Shown here: piece by piece, positions 34,884 to 43,125 of the stretch
Position numbering within the stretch: position 1 is the stretch's first letter
Layout: every line of letters begins with the position of its first letter
Source: Acidocella aquatica
Lineage (GTDB): Bacteria; Pseudomonadota; Alphaproteobacteria; Acetobacterales; Acetobacteraceae
Assembly (NCBI RefSeq): GCF_030160635.1
Contig: NZ_BSOS01000090.1
Span: 124,001 to 188,000 of the forward strand
Reading direction: 5' to 3'
DNA: 64,000 bases
The notes under the pieces: generated by a model
What the model saw: only the letters and a program-made list of their open reading frames with translations
Databases searched by the model: none
Told to the model about the DNA's origin: nothing
Translations under genes and position numbers: made by a program

Positions 34884-35624
34884 TCACGGCGCCAGAAACC
34901 CGCCATCGACCGCCAGCAGCGCGCCGCTGACATAGGCGGCCTCATCCCCCGCCAGCCAGAACACCGCCTTGGCGATATCCTCGGGCATGCCCAGCCGGCC
35001 CAGCGGCACATCGCCCACGATCGCCGGCGGCCACGCATCCCCCGCCGCCGCGCGCAGCATCGGCGTGTCGATCGGCCCCGGCGCGATCGCGTTCACGCGG
35101 ATATTGCTGGAACCATTCTCCAGCGCGGCCGCGCGCGTCAGCGCGACCACGGCCGATTTGCTGGCGGCATAAAACGCCGCCCCCGGATAGACGACCCGCA
35201 CCCCCTGCACCGAGGCGATGTTGACAATCGCCCCCCGGCCCGCCGCGCGCATCGCCAGCAGCGCGTGCTTCATGCCAAACACCACGCCTTTCACATTCAC
35301 CCCCAGCACGGCATCCAGCGCCTCGGCGCTCTGCTCATGGATCGGCACCCACGGCCCGAGGATGGCGGCATTGTTGACCATGACATCCAGCCGGCCAAAA
35401 CGCTGTTTCGCGGTTTCCACCAGCGCGGCCACATCAGCCTCCTGCGAGACATTGGCGCGCTGCGCGATGGCGCTCCCGCCCGCCGCCTCAATCGCGGCCA
35501 CGGTCTGCGCCAGCCCGGCCTCGTTCAAATCCGCTACCAGAACCTTATCCCCGGCTTTTGCAAAAGCCTCGGCAATGGCCCGGCCCATACCGCCGCCTGC
35601 CCCCGTCACGATGACACCACGCAT
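34884..35624 (-). CDS. SDR family oxidoreductase
   Basis: The 246-residue SDR has TGAGGGMG (7-14), NNAAI (84-88), Ser138, Tyr152 and Lys156 (YAASK), with Asp32 (VLVADL) pointing to NAD, and ends VSGALLAVDGGFLAP. It is a FabG-like dehydrogenase of unknown alcohol substrate. It is the only gene on its strand here: convergent with the kinase gene (20 bases) and divergent from the TetR regulator, which probably controls it. It is thus likely a separately regulated branch of the same pathway. Confidence 0.9.
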   Translation of the reverse strand: MRGVIVTGAGGGMGRAIAEAFAKAGDKVLVADLNEAGLAQTVAAIEAAGGSAIAQRANVSQEADVAALVETAKQRFGRLDVMVNNAAILGPWVPIHEQSAEALDAVLGVNVKGVVFGMKHALLAMRAAGRGAIVNIASVQGVRVVYPGAAFYAASKSAVVALTRAAALENGSSNIRVNAIAPGPIDTPMLRAAAGDAWPPAIVGDVPLGRLGMPEDIAKAVFWLAGDEAAYVSGALLAVDGGFLAP

Positions 35625-35648
35625 GATCGTCTTATCCTTTCCAGTTGA

Positions 35649-35665
35649 TTGTTACGCGATTACAA
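35649..35665. promoter_or_regulatory. Candidate TetR operator
   Basis: TTGTTA-CGCGA-TTACAA is a 17-base imperfect dyad (five of six arm positions match) in the 100-base gap between the SDR and the TetR gene. Position and symmetry suggest the TetR protein represses both. It differs from the TTGTATACAA motif by its longer centre. Confidence 0.4.
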
Positions 35666-35724
35666 ATCAGGCAAAGCCCCGCCCCGGCGTGAGCAGCCCG
35701 AAACCATCAGGCCCGGAGACATAG

Positions 35725-36321
35725 ATGCCCGCCATTGTCGACCATGATGAGCGCCGCCGTGAGGTGACCGAGGCCGCCTTCCGGCTGGTGGCCAAAAGCG
35801 GCCTGGCGGCACTCACCGTGCGCGCCGTCGCCGATGAGGTCGGCTGCTCGACCGCCGTGGTCAGCCATTATTTCGAGAACAAGCGCCAACTCCTGATCCA
35901 GACCTACGAGCTGAGCGCCGACCGCGCCGCATCGCGGTTTTTCGCCGCGCGTGACAGCCAGGCCGATCTGGCGGGCTGCCTCGCCGTGTTGCTGCCGCTT
36001 GATGCGGCGCGCGCGGATGACTGGAACGTCTGGTTCTGCTTCTGGGGCGAGGCGGTGGCCGACCCGGAGCTCGGCATGCGCCAGCGCGCGCGCGTGGCCA
36101 ACACCATCGGCTTCATCGCCACGCTGCTGCGCCGCGACTGGCCCCGCCTGCGCACCGCCGGTGAACCCCTGGTCGAGCACCTGGCCAGCCGGATTCTCTC
36201 GGCATTGCTCGGCGTCGCCGTGCAGGCACTGTTCTCCCCCGCACTCTGGCCGCCCGCGCGCCAGCTCCAGATCATTACAGACGAGTTGGCCAGCCTCGAT
36301 CATCATGGCGCCTCATTGTAG
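35725..36321 (+). CDS. TetR family transcriptional regulator (BetI-like)
   Basis: The 198-residue protein has an N-terminal TetR helix-turn-helix (RREVTEAAFRLVAKSGLAALTVRAVADEVGCSTAVVSHYFENKRQLLI, residues about 10-58). An all-helical ligand domain follows, with no Cys-rich or metal pattern. The recognition helix STAVVSHYF is like that of BetI-group repressors. It is divergent from the SDR at 34884-35624, and a dyad at 35649-35665 lies between them. Downstream, the convergent crotonase gene ends at 36385. The inducer is not predictable. Confidence 0.91.
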   Translation: MPAIVDHDERRREVTEAAFRLVAKSGLAALTVRAVADEVGCSTAVVSHYFENKRQLLIQTYELSADRAASRFFAARDSQADLAGCLAVLLPLDAARADDWNVWFCFWGEAVADPELGMRQRARVANTIGFIATLLRRDWPRLRTAGEPLVEHLASRILSALLGVAVQALFSPALWPPARQLQIITDELASLDHHGASL

Positions 36322-36384
36322 CCTATCATAAGCTTGGCCGCCTGGCGGGCGCGCCCCATCGCCGGGCCGGGCGCCGCCGCGCGC

Positions 36385-37158
36385 TCACGCGCCGTGCCAT
36401 TGCGGGGCGCGCTTCTCCGCAAAGGCAGCCATGCCTTCAACCTTGTCCTGCGTGGCGCAAAGCCCGTTGAACAACCGGCGCTCAAACAGCAGCCCGTGCG
36501 CCAGCCCGGTCTCAAACGCGGCATTCACCATTTCCTTGTTGGCCATCGCGGCCAGCGGCGCCATCGCGGCAATCGCCTGCGCCTGCGCCAGCGCCTCCTC
36601 CAGCAGCCGCGCCGCCGGCACGACCTGCGCCACCAGCGAGGCCCGCTCCGCCTCCTCGGCCTTCATCATGCGCCCGGTGAGGCACATCTGCATCGCCTTC
36701 GCCTTGCCCACCGCCCGCGTCAAACGTTGCGAGCCGCCCATGCCCGGCGCAATCCCGAGCTTGATCTCCGGCTGGCCGAACTGCGCGGTGTCAGCGGCAA
36801 TAATGTAATCGGCCATCATCGCCAGCTCGCAGCCACCGCCCAGCGCGAACCCGGCCACCGCCGCGATCCAGGGTTTACGCGCGGCGCTCACCCGCTCGAA
36901 ACCGGCAAAAAAATTCTCGCCATACATGGCCGAAAAACCCTTGGGCTGCATCTCCTTAATATCCGCCCCGGCGGCAAAGGCCTTCTCGGAGCCGGTGAGC
37001 ACAAGGCAGCGCTGGCTCTCATCGGCATCATAGGCGGCAAAGGCCGCGATCAGGTCGCGCAGCACCTGGCTGTTCAATGCGTTCAACGCGTTGGGGCGGT
37101 TCAACCGCAACAGGGTTACCGCGCCATGCGTCTCGGCAAGCAAAGTCTCGTAGGTCAC
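36385..37158 (-). CDS. Enoyl-CoA hydratase
   Basis: The 257-residue crotonase has both catalytic glutamates: Glu111 in [11 protein letters not shown] and Glu131 in [16 protein letters not shown]. The oxyanion-hole segment is [11 protein letters not shown]. The length and the [27 protein letters not shown] block match short-chain enoyl-CoA hydratases (FadB1x/PaaF-like). GTG at 37158 is preferred because AAAGGG lies seven bases upstream; an ATG seven codons earlier has no site. It overlaps nothing but follows the next crotonase by 41 bases on the same strand. It would hydrate 2-enoyl-CoA in side-chain beta-oxidation. Confidence 0.91.
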   Translation of the reverse strand: MTYETLLAETHGAVTLLRLNRPNALNALNSQVLRDLIAAFAAYDADESQRCLVLTGSEKAFAAGADIKEMQPKGFSAMYGENFFAGFERVSAARKPWIAAVAGFALGGGCELAMMADYIIAADTAQFGQPEIKLGIAPGMGGSQRLTRAVGKAKAMQMCLTGRMMKAEEAERASLVAQVVPAARLLEEALAQAQAIAAMAPLAAMANKEMVNAAFETGLAHGLLFERRLFNGLCATQDKVEGMAAFAEKRAPQWHGA

Positions 37159-37199
37159 ATCACACCCTTTCAAAAACATGCAAATCCCCGCGCCGCGGC

Positions 37200-37988
37200 T
37201 CAGCCACACGCCAGAAAATCAGGCTTGCGCTTGGCCAGAAACGCGGCGATCCCCTCGCGCGCCTCGGCATCATTGCCGCTTTGCGCGATGGCGCGGGCCT
37301 CGGCCTCCAGCTGGGCGGGCAGTGTGGCCGCAAAACTCTCAAGCAACAGGGCGCGCGTGCGCCCCCAGGCGCGCACCGCCCCGCCCGCCACGCGCGCGGC
37401 CATCGCGTCCGCCTCGGCCTGCAATGTCTCATCGGGGCAAAGCCGGGTGATCATACGCTCGGCAAGCGCCTGCTCAGCACTCAGGCGCAGCCCCAGCAGC
37501 AACATCTCCTGCGCGCGGCGCAGCCCCACCAACCTGGGCAACAGCCAGCTCGCACCGCCATCGGGCGAGAGGCCAATGCCGCCATAGGCCGGCGCGAACA
37601 CGGCACTTTGCCCCGCCAGCACCAGATCGCCCGCCAGCGCCAGGCTGAATCCCGCCCCTGCCGCCGGGCCGTTCACCGCCGTGACCAGCGGTTTCTCCAT
37701 CCGCGCGAATATCGCCATCGCGGCGTGCAGATCGGCGGTCAGCGTGCGCGTGAGCGCGCCCAAGCTCTCAAGCCGCGACGAGAACGCGCCGATATCCCCG
37801 CCCGCGCAAAAAACCCGCCCGCTGGCGCGCAGCACCACACATCGTATGCCAGGGTCTTCAGCGCATGAAATGGCGGCCTCGCGCAGGGCCTTGGCCATGG
37901 CGGGGTCTATGGCATTTCCAGCCTCGGGGCGGTTCAGCGTGAGCCTCGCCACCGCGCCCTCACGCGTCAGCAGAACCGGATCCGTCAT
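37200..37988 (-). CDS. Enoyl-CoA isomerase/hydratase, PaaG-like
   Basis: The 262-residue crotonase lacks the first catalytic Glu ([15 protein letters not shown], Ser115 at that place). It has Asp143 in [15 protein letters not shown], the pattern of PaaG-type isomerases (GLxPDGG). PaaG shifts double bonds in ring or acyl CoA esters. It is therefore likely an enoyl-CoA isomerase, not a hydratase. It is first in a two-crotonase leftward unit, and a TTGTATA site lies about 65 bases upstream of the ATG. Its hydratase partner is downstream. Confidence 0.88.
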   Translation of the reverse strand: MTDPVLLTREGAVARLTLNRPEAGNAIDPAMAKALREAAISCAEDPGIRCVVLRASGRVFCAGGDIGAFSSRLESLGALTRTLTADLHAAMAIFARMEKPLVTAVNGPAAGAGFSLALAGDLVLAGQSAVFAPAYGGIGLSPDGGASWLLPRLVGLRRAQEMLLLGLRLSAEQALAERMITRLCPDETLQAEADAMAARVAGGAVRAWGRTRALLLESFAATLPAQLEAEARAIAQSGNDAEAREGIAAFLAKRKPDFLACG

Positions 37989-38053
37989 GGCGCATCCTGT
38001 GAGCCGGGGTGGCGAAACATTTCACGTCCCTTTTTTATATTTATAAACAAAAC

Positions 38054-38060
38054 TTGTATA
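38054..38060. promoter_or_regulatory. TTGTATA half site before the crotonase pair
   Basis: AACTTGTATAAAC at 38051-38063 includes a TTGTATA half site about 65 bases upstream of the PaaG-like start at 37988. It is 27 bases beyond the stop of the convergently read ThuA gene. It is consistent with the shared operator but incomplete. Confidence 0.4.
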
Positions 38061-38086
38061 AACTTTGCCGCGCGATGCAAAACCTG

Positions 38087-38872
38087 TCAAGCAAAAGCCT
38101 CACCCCCCAGCAACCAGGCCAGCCCGTTGCCGATCAGACGCCGCAGCCCCTCATTGGCGTAGGCCTCGGCTGAATCGCCGCATTGTATGTAGAGGATCGG
38201 GCTGTTGCGCTCCCGCCGCGTCCAGGCGATCAGATTACTCCCCGGCGGATGCCTCCAGCCCTCGCGGCTATGGAACGCGCCGCGCATGGCCGCCGCGGCC
38301 GACCAGAAATTCTCCTCGGCAAACACGTGGCCGCTGGCCAGCAATGGGACAATACTGTCATCAAACACCTCGAACAAATAAAGTTCGTCGGTAATCTCAA
38401 ACCCCTGTTCCACCCCCTCCAGCACGGGGTGGCGCGTGAGCGGGCGCACACGGTGCGTCACCTCATGCCGATAGCCGGAATCAGGGCGTAACCGCCCCCG
38501 GACATCACCCGGCTGGTAGAGAAACCGCCCGCCGATAATCTCACCGTAGCGCGGCCAGGCCGGCCAGCCGGCGATGGCATGATGAAGAAAGAGCAGCGGT
38601 TTGCCCGCTGCGAGCAGCGCCTCGATATGCGCCTGATAGGCCTCACTCGGCGGCTCAAAGACCGGCGGCTCGGGAACCCTGAAGCCAATTCCGGGCATAT
38701 CATAAAACAGCACCGCATCGAAACGGGTCACGAAATCCGGCGCCAAGGCTGCCTCAACCGCCGGATGCTCAACCAGCGTGAACTCATGTCCGCCGGGCAG
38801 CGCCTCCAGCATCTGCGAAAATGCGTTGCGGTCATAAGGATGGCCTTTGACCGGCACCAAAATCGCCGCCAC
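38087..38872 (-). CDS. ThuA-domain (trehalose-utilisation-like) protein
   Basis: The 261-residue protein has the class-I glutamine-amidotransferase-like ThuA fold: DAVLFYDMPGIGF, then GKPLLFLHHAIAGWPAWPRYGEIIGGRFLYQP and LTRHPVLEGVEQGFEITDELYLFEVFDDS. No Cys of a GATase triad is at the expected place, as usual in ThuA. The GTG start follows GGGAGG. ThuA proteins have no settled activity; their place next to acyl-CoA genes is not explained by trehalose metabolism. A second ThuA gene at 42253-42990 lies in an acyl-CoA dehydrogenase operon, suggesting a common role in this pathway. Confidence 0.85.
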   Translation of the reverse strand: MAAILVPVKGHPYDRNAFSQMLEALPGGHEFTLVEHPAVEAALAPDFVTRFDAVLFYDMPGIGFRVPEPPVFEPPSEAYQAHIEALLAAGKPLLFLHHAIAGWPAWPRYGEIIGGRFLYQPGDVRGRLRPDSGYRHEVTHRVRPLTRHPVLEGVEQGFEITDELYLFEVFDDSIVPLLASGHVFAEENFWSAAAAMRGAFHSREGWRHPPGSNLIAWTRRERNSPILYIQCGDSAEAYANEGLRRLIGNGLAWLLGGEAFA

Positions 38873-39047
38873 GCCTAACGCCTCCCGCCGGCATCACCGG
38901 GGACAAAGGCGAGCCGCATGTCACCGCCGGTATCTGCCATTAAATTCCCGCGCATCCGTCCACTTCCATTTATGCTTTTATTGTCATTTCGCATATTTCA
39001 ATTGCCGGGCGCGCCATACAATAATGCAGCTGGAACACTCGAACGAT

Positions 39048-39088
39048 AAAAAACAAAAAGGCGCCGCCGGGCCAGTTTCCAGCGGCGC
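39048..39088 (-). terminator. Intrinsic terminator after the SDR operon
   Basis: On the minus strand GCGCCGC and GCGGCGC pair over seven bases (39061-39067 and 39082-39088). They are followed by CTTTTTGTTTTTT (39048-39060). It is 22 bases beyond the SDR stop. It separates the ThuA gene from the unit that begins at 42990. The rest of 38873-39047 is an AT-rich ThuA promoter region without a clear motif. Confidence 0.85.
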
Positions 39089-39109
39089 TCCAGTTTGGCT
39101 GGGAGAAAC

Positions 39110-39862
39110 CTACTTTGCCGTCACGGCGTCATCGATGATGATCTCTGTGGCGTTGACCATGCGGCTTTCATCAGAGGCCAGGTAAAGCACCAGATTCGCA
39201 ATGTCCTCGGGCTGGCCGACCTTAGGCGCCTTGGCGGGGTCGGCCACCGGCACATCCAGCCCGCGGCGCTTCACTTCCTCGGCGGCCGCTGCGGTCATGT
39301 CACTGGCGATGATGCCGGGCAATATCGCATTCACACGGATGTTGTAGCCCTGCTCCTGGCAATATACCGCTATATTGCGCGACATCGAGCGCACGGCCCC
39401 CTTCGCCGCCGCATAGGAACAAACGATTGGATAGGCTGTCAGCGAGGCAACGGACGACATGTTGATAATCGATCCGCCGCCCGATTTTTTCATCAGAGGA
39501 ATCGCCGCCTGGCAACCCAGGAACGTCCCCTCGGCCGAGATGGCATAGACCCTTCTGAAATTTTCCAGTGTCGATTCCTCGATGGTCGTGAAATCAACAA
39601 TACCGGCATTATTGACCAGCACATCCAGCCGGCCAAATTTCGCCTCCGCCAGCGCGATCACCTCTGCCCAGCCCTCCGGCGAAGTGACATCCTGCACAAC
39701 CCCGATCGCCCCTTCAATTTGCGCGGCGGTTTCCATGACTTTCGGGCTGATGTCGGTGAGAATGACGCGCGCCCCCTCCTTCGCGAGCAAACGCGCGTCG
39801 GCCTCGCCCAGACCACGCGCCGCGCCCGTGACAATGGCAACTTTTCCTGATACCCGTCCCAT
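39110..39862 (-). CDS. SDR family oxidoreductase
   Basis: The 250-residue SDR has TGAARGLG (12-19), NNAG (84-87), Ser136/137, Tyr150 and Lys154 (YAAAK). Asp37 (VILTDI) suggests NAD. The YAISAEGTFLGCQAAIPLMKKSGGGSIINMSSVAS block is like 3-alpha/20-beta-hydroxysteroid dehydrogenases and cyclohexanol dehydrogenases. It is the last gene of the leftward ThuA-ACAD-ACAD-SDR unit, 22 bases after the acyl-CoA dehydrogenase, with a strong terminator behind it. It would oxidise the alcohol formed after hydration of the enoyl-CoA, or a ring hydroxyl. Confidence 0.91.
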   Translation of the reverse strand: MGRVSGKVAIVTGAARGLGEADARLLAKEGARVILTDISPKVMETAAQIEGAIGVVQDVTSPEGWAEVIALAEAKFGRLDVLVNNAGIVDFTTIEESTLENFRRVYAISAEGTFLGCQAAIPLMKKSGGGSIINMSSVASLTAYPIVCSYAAAKGAVRSMSRNIAVYCQEQGYNIRVNAILPGIIASDMTAAAAEEVKRRGLDVPVADPAKAPKVGQPEDIANLVLYLASDESRMVNATEIIIDDAVTAK

Positions 39863-39884
39863 TTTTCTTCCCTTCTGTTTTTTT

Positions 39885-41075
39885 CTAAAGTTTCAACAAT
39901 TGCTTCGCGATAATGGTTCTCTGAATTTCGGAGGATCCGCCGAAAATCGTATTGGCCCTGGTGTTCAAATAACGCGACAACGCCGGCTTGTTCGCGTCCT
40001 CATCCGGCGTTGAACAAATTTCATGAAAGGCGCGGTGTGTTTCCCAGCGCAGGGCGGATTCACCGGCAAGCTGCAATGCCATTTCCGTCACCTGCTGCTG
40101 CAACTGGCTCACGCGCAATTTGAGAATGGAGGATTCCGCGCCTGGCGCTTCCCCCCGCGACAGGCTGGAGAGCATCGTCAATTCCATCATCTCAAGCGTA
40201 TCGATATCTATTCCAAGCCGTGAGAGCGAATATTCAATATCCGGATCGTCAATATCAATCGCGAGCGCCCGATCGAGCAATTCATTGAGCGAGCGCCGCA
40301 ACGACGCCGCCGCCATGACACTGCCGCGCTCGAATTCCAGAAGATATTTCGCAATCGCCCATCCCTGGCCCTCGGCGGCCACGAGATTCTCCACGGGCAC
40401 GCGCGTGTCCTCGAAAAATACCTCGTTCACCTCATGGTCCCCGCCAATGGTGCGGATTGGGCGAACCTGCACGCCCGCCGCCGTCATGGGCACCAGCAGG
40501 CATGAGATTCCCGCCTGTGGCTTTGGCCCGTCTGATGTGCGCACAAGCGCGATCATCCAATTGGCCACATGGGCGTGCGTTGTCCATATCTTCGAGCCGT
40601 TCAGCACATAGTCGTCACCCTGCCGCACCGCGCGCAGCTTGAGAGATGCCAGATCAGACCCCGCGCCAGGCTCCGAGAAACCCTGGCACCAATAATCCTT
40701 GGCTTCAAGAATGCGCGGCAAAAACTGTTTCTTCTGTTCGGCGGTTCCAAATTTGATCAGCACGGGGCCGACCATATGCAGGCCGATCGGCGAAATATAA
40801 GGTGTCGCCGCGCGTTCCATTTCGGAGGCGAATATATACCGGCGGGTCGCATCCCAGCCGGTGCCGCCGTGTTCAACCGGCCAGTCCGGCGCCGCCCAGC
40901 CCTTGCGCGCCAGAATCTCGTGCCACGGGTGCGACAGCTCATATTCGGAGAAAACCGTCGTCGTCAGCCGCTGCGCGCGTGCCATCGCAGGCGGCAGCTT
41001 CGCGTCCAGGAAGGCCCGCACCTCCTCGCGAAACGCGGCCGCGTCCTCATCGAGCGTCAGATTCATTTTGTTCAT
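39885..41075 (-). CDS. Acyl-CoA dehydrogenase, steroid-type (large partner of a pair)
   Basis: The 396-residue protein has the FAD-binding CQGFSEPGAGSDLASL and KIWTTHAHVANW blocks and the C-terminal TIFGGSSEIQRTIIAKQLL. This is the FadE26/FadE34-like branch used for steroid side chains and other bulky acyl-CoAs. In actinobacteria it works as an alpha2beta2 heterotetramer with a second, divergent ACAD. The next gene upstream is such a partner and overlaps this start by four bases (41072-41075). The N-terminal start has ATG codons at positions 1 and 4. A paralogous partner pair is at 45214 and 47466. Confidence 0.91.
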   Translation of the reverse strand: MNKMNLTLDEDAAAFREEVRAFLDAKLPPAMARAQRLTTTVFSEYELSHPWHEILARKGWAAPDWPVEHGGTGWDATRRYIFASEMERAATPYISPIGLHMVGPVLIKFGTAEQKKQFLPRILEAKDYWCQGFSEPGAGSDLASLKLRAVRQGDDYVLNGSKIWTTHAHVANWMIALVRTSDGPKPQAGISCLLVPMTAAGVQVRPIRTIGGDHEVNEVFFEDTRVPVENLVAAEGQGWAIAKYLLEFERGSVMAAASLRRSLNELLDRALAIDIDDPDIEYSLSRLGIDIDTLEMMELTMLSSLSRGEAPGAESSILKLRVSQLQQQVTEMALQLAGESALRWETHRAFHEICSTPDEDANKPALSRYLNTRANTIFGGSSEIQRTIIAKQLLKL

Positions 41076-42241
41076 AATGCATACTCCGGGCGCATCTCGG
41101 GAACAGAGAGCAACCCTTCACGCAAAACACCAGTCCGCCCCACCCAGGCGTAGCGGCGAAGATGAAAATTTATATCGCCCAGCACAAGCTCGAACACGGT
41201 CAGCCGCTTGAAATAGGCCCCGACCGGTAATTCTTCGGTCACCCCCATGCCGCCGTGAAGCTGCACGGCCTGCTGGCCGATGAAACGGGCACATTCAGCG
41301 ATCTTGACCCGCGCGGCTGAAACCGCGCGCACGCGCTCATGGCTCGGCGCCTCGGCCTTGAGCGCGCCCAGCAGCAAAATCGCTTCGGCCTCCGCCTGTT
41401 TCACCGCCATATCCGCCATGCGATGTGTCAGCGCCTGGAAACTGCCGATGGGCTTGCCGAACTGCACGCGCGTCTTGGCGTATTCAACGGTTGCCGCCAG
41501 CAGAACTTTCATCGCCCCCACCGCATCGGCGCAAAGGGCAATGGCCGTGCGGTCGAGCGCCGCCTCCACATGGGGCAGAATATCGCGCCTTGCGCCCAAC
41601 AGCGCCGAAGGCGGCATGGTGACATTGCGAAACTCCATATCCGCGAAATCCGCCCCATCCGCCCCCTGCCAGGCCCTTCGCGTCACGCCGGGCGCATCGG
41701 GATCGATCATGAAAAGGCCAAACCCGCCCATCCCGTCGAGCCGTGCGAGTACCAGCAGCGTATCAGCCAACCCCCCGCCGCGCACGGCCGTCTTGGCGCC
41801 ATTGAGAACCCAGGTTCCCTGGCTGTGGGCCGCGCGCGTCGCAATTCCCTCCAGCGCCGCGCGGCGCGGCGTCTCGCCAACGGCCAACGCCAGCAAATGC
41901 GTGCCGGCCAGCACCGCATCGAGGATCGCATGCTGTTCATCATCGCCCAGTTTGGCGATCAGCTGCGCGCTGATGATGACCGGAAGATATGGCTCGACGA
42001 CCAGAGCCGCGCCAAACTGTTCCGATATCAACACTACATCTTCCATCTTGCCGCCAAAACCGCCCACCGATTCGGGGAGCGCCAGGGCCAGCCACCCCAT
42101 ATCCGCGAATCCCGCCCAGGCGGCCGGCGAAAAGCCAGGCCGCGCCGCGGGCGCCTCACGAAATTTCGGGTATTGCTCGGCAAGAAACCGCCGTGCGCTT
42201 TCCTTCAGCAGGAGTTGCTCTTCGGCCGGAAGAAGGTCCAT
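41072..42241 (-). CDS. Acyl-CoA dehydrogenase, steroid-type (second partner of a pair)
   Basis: The 389-residue protein is a divergent ACAD with weak FAD signatures: TPRRAALEGIATRAAHSQGTWVLNGAKTAVRGG, and VQLHGGMGVTEELPVGAYFKRL near the C terminus. In the active-site loop QLHGGMGVTEE keeps the Glu position used in ChsE-type subunits. Together with the overlapping downstream gene it forms the typical heteromeric acyl-CoA dehydrogenase of side-chain beta-oxidation. It follows a ThuA gene by 11 bases. A role in a specific chain length cannot be told. Confidence 0.9.
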   Translation of the reverse strand: MDLLPAEEQLLLKESARRFLAEQYPKFREAPAARPGFSPAAWAGFADMGWLALALPESVGGFGGKMEDVVLISEQFGAALVVEPYLPVIISAQLIAKLGDDEQHAILDAVLAGTHLLALAVGETPRRAALEGIATRAAHSQGTWVLNGAKTAVRGGGLADTLLVLARLDGMGGFGLFMIDPDAPGVTRRAWQGADGADFADMEFRNVTMPPSALLGARRDILPHVEAALDRTAIALCADAVGAMKVLLAATVEYAKTRVQFGKPIGSFQALTHRMADMAVKQAEAEAILLLGALKAEAPSHERVRAVSAARVKIAECARFIGQQAVQLHGGMGVTEELPVGAYFKRLTVFELVLGDINFHLRRYAWVGRTGVLREGLLSVPEMRPEYAL

Positions 42242-42252
42242 AGTCTATCGCC

Positions 42253-42990
42253 TTAAAGCTTGGCAGCCCAACGCAGGCCACGACGGAGAATTTCGTAATA
42301 GGTCGGGGTGTTCCAGGCACCGCGCTCGATATAGGGATAAACCGGCGTCAGCTCCGGCACATCGAACTTGCCACGGCAATGGCCGAGCGTGCAGTAGACG
42401 ATCTCGCCCCCCGAATGAACGCGATGATAAAGCACCGGATGCTCGCCCTCCGGCCACTCGTTGCGCACGAACGGATCGGCATTGCCGCCAAAACGCGTGG
42501 TCATCAACACATGGTTGCCGGGGTGGCAATCAGCGAGATAAAGCTCATCCTCGACCCAGAAATCAGCGATGCCGCGGCTCAGCTCGTGGCCATCATCGCA
42601 AACGCGAACCTGGAATTTACAAATCGGCGGATGCGCCTTGAACTGGCTGCCCAGCACTTCCATGAAGTCCGGGTGGGTGTCCGGCGCGTCGAACCGGCCA
42701 TCACCACGCTGGACCAGAACGGAATTGGTGCCATGCAGTGCTAGCCAGCGGCGGCCCTTGCCCAGAAAGGTTTTAAGCGCCGCGACGCCGCGCGGGCTTG
42801 GCTGCACATCGCATGTATAACTCACCAGCACATCCGCGTTCTCGATCGCCTCGTGATTTTCATAATCATCGGCCACCTGCACGCGCAAACGTTCATGCTC
42901 GGCCAGCAGCTTCAACAGCTCGAGCCGGGCGAAATCAAAATCATGATATTTACCGCCAGCGATAAGCAACAGCTTGATGGGCGTTTCCAT
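42253..42990 (-). CDS. ThuA-domain protein
   Basis: The 245-residue ThuA-fold protein has LLLIAGGKYHDFDFARLELL at the start, VLVSYTCDVQPSPRG, FLGKGRRWLALHGTNSVL, and HPVLYHRVHSGGEIVYCTLGHCRGKFD near the end. The catalytic nucleophile Cys of glutamine amidotransferases is absent at the elbow (ALHGT), as in ThuA. It is first in a leftward operon with two acyl-CoA dehydrogenases and an SDR, and only 11 bases separate it from the first. The upstream gap has a TTGTATATA site. It differs strongly from the other ThuA protein (38087-38872), so they are old paralogs. Confidence 0.87.
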   Translation of the reverse strand: METPIKLLLIAGGKYHDFDFARLELLKLLAEHERLRVQVADDYENHEAIENADVLVSYTCDVQPSPRGVAALKTFLGKGRRWLALHGTNSVLVQRGDGRFDAPDTHPDFMEVLGSQFKAHPPICKFQVRVCDDGHELSRGIADFWVEDELYLADCHPGNHVLMTTRFGGNADPFVRNEWPEGEHPVLYHRVHSGGEIVYCTLGHCRGKFDVPELTPVYPYIERGAWNTPTYYEILRRGLRWAAKL

Positions 42991-43056
42991 GACACCTCCT
43001 CCCAGGATTTTTTAACTTTATGATATGCCGCAGAATGATATATAATGAATGATTTT

Positions 43057-43065
43057 TTGTATATA
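43057..43065. promoter_or_regulatory. TTGTATATA site between ThuA operon and MDR gene
   Basis: GATTTTTTGTATATATTAAA contains TTGTATATA in the divergent gap 42991-43125. It lies 67 bases before the ThuA start and 61 bases before the MDR start. It is one of the better copies of the shared operator. Confidence 0.5.
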
Positions 43066-43125
43066 TTAAAATCACAATTTTATATAGTAATCCCTGACCA
43101 AAATAACAGAGTAGAGAGGACCCCC

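Noticed and set aside
41280-42641. Plus-strand open frame of 453 codons
   Set aside because: Opposite the acyl-CoA dehydrogenase and ThuA genes; low-complexity Ala/Arg/Ser translation.
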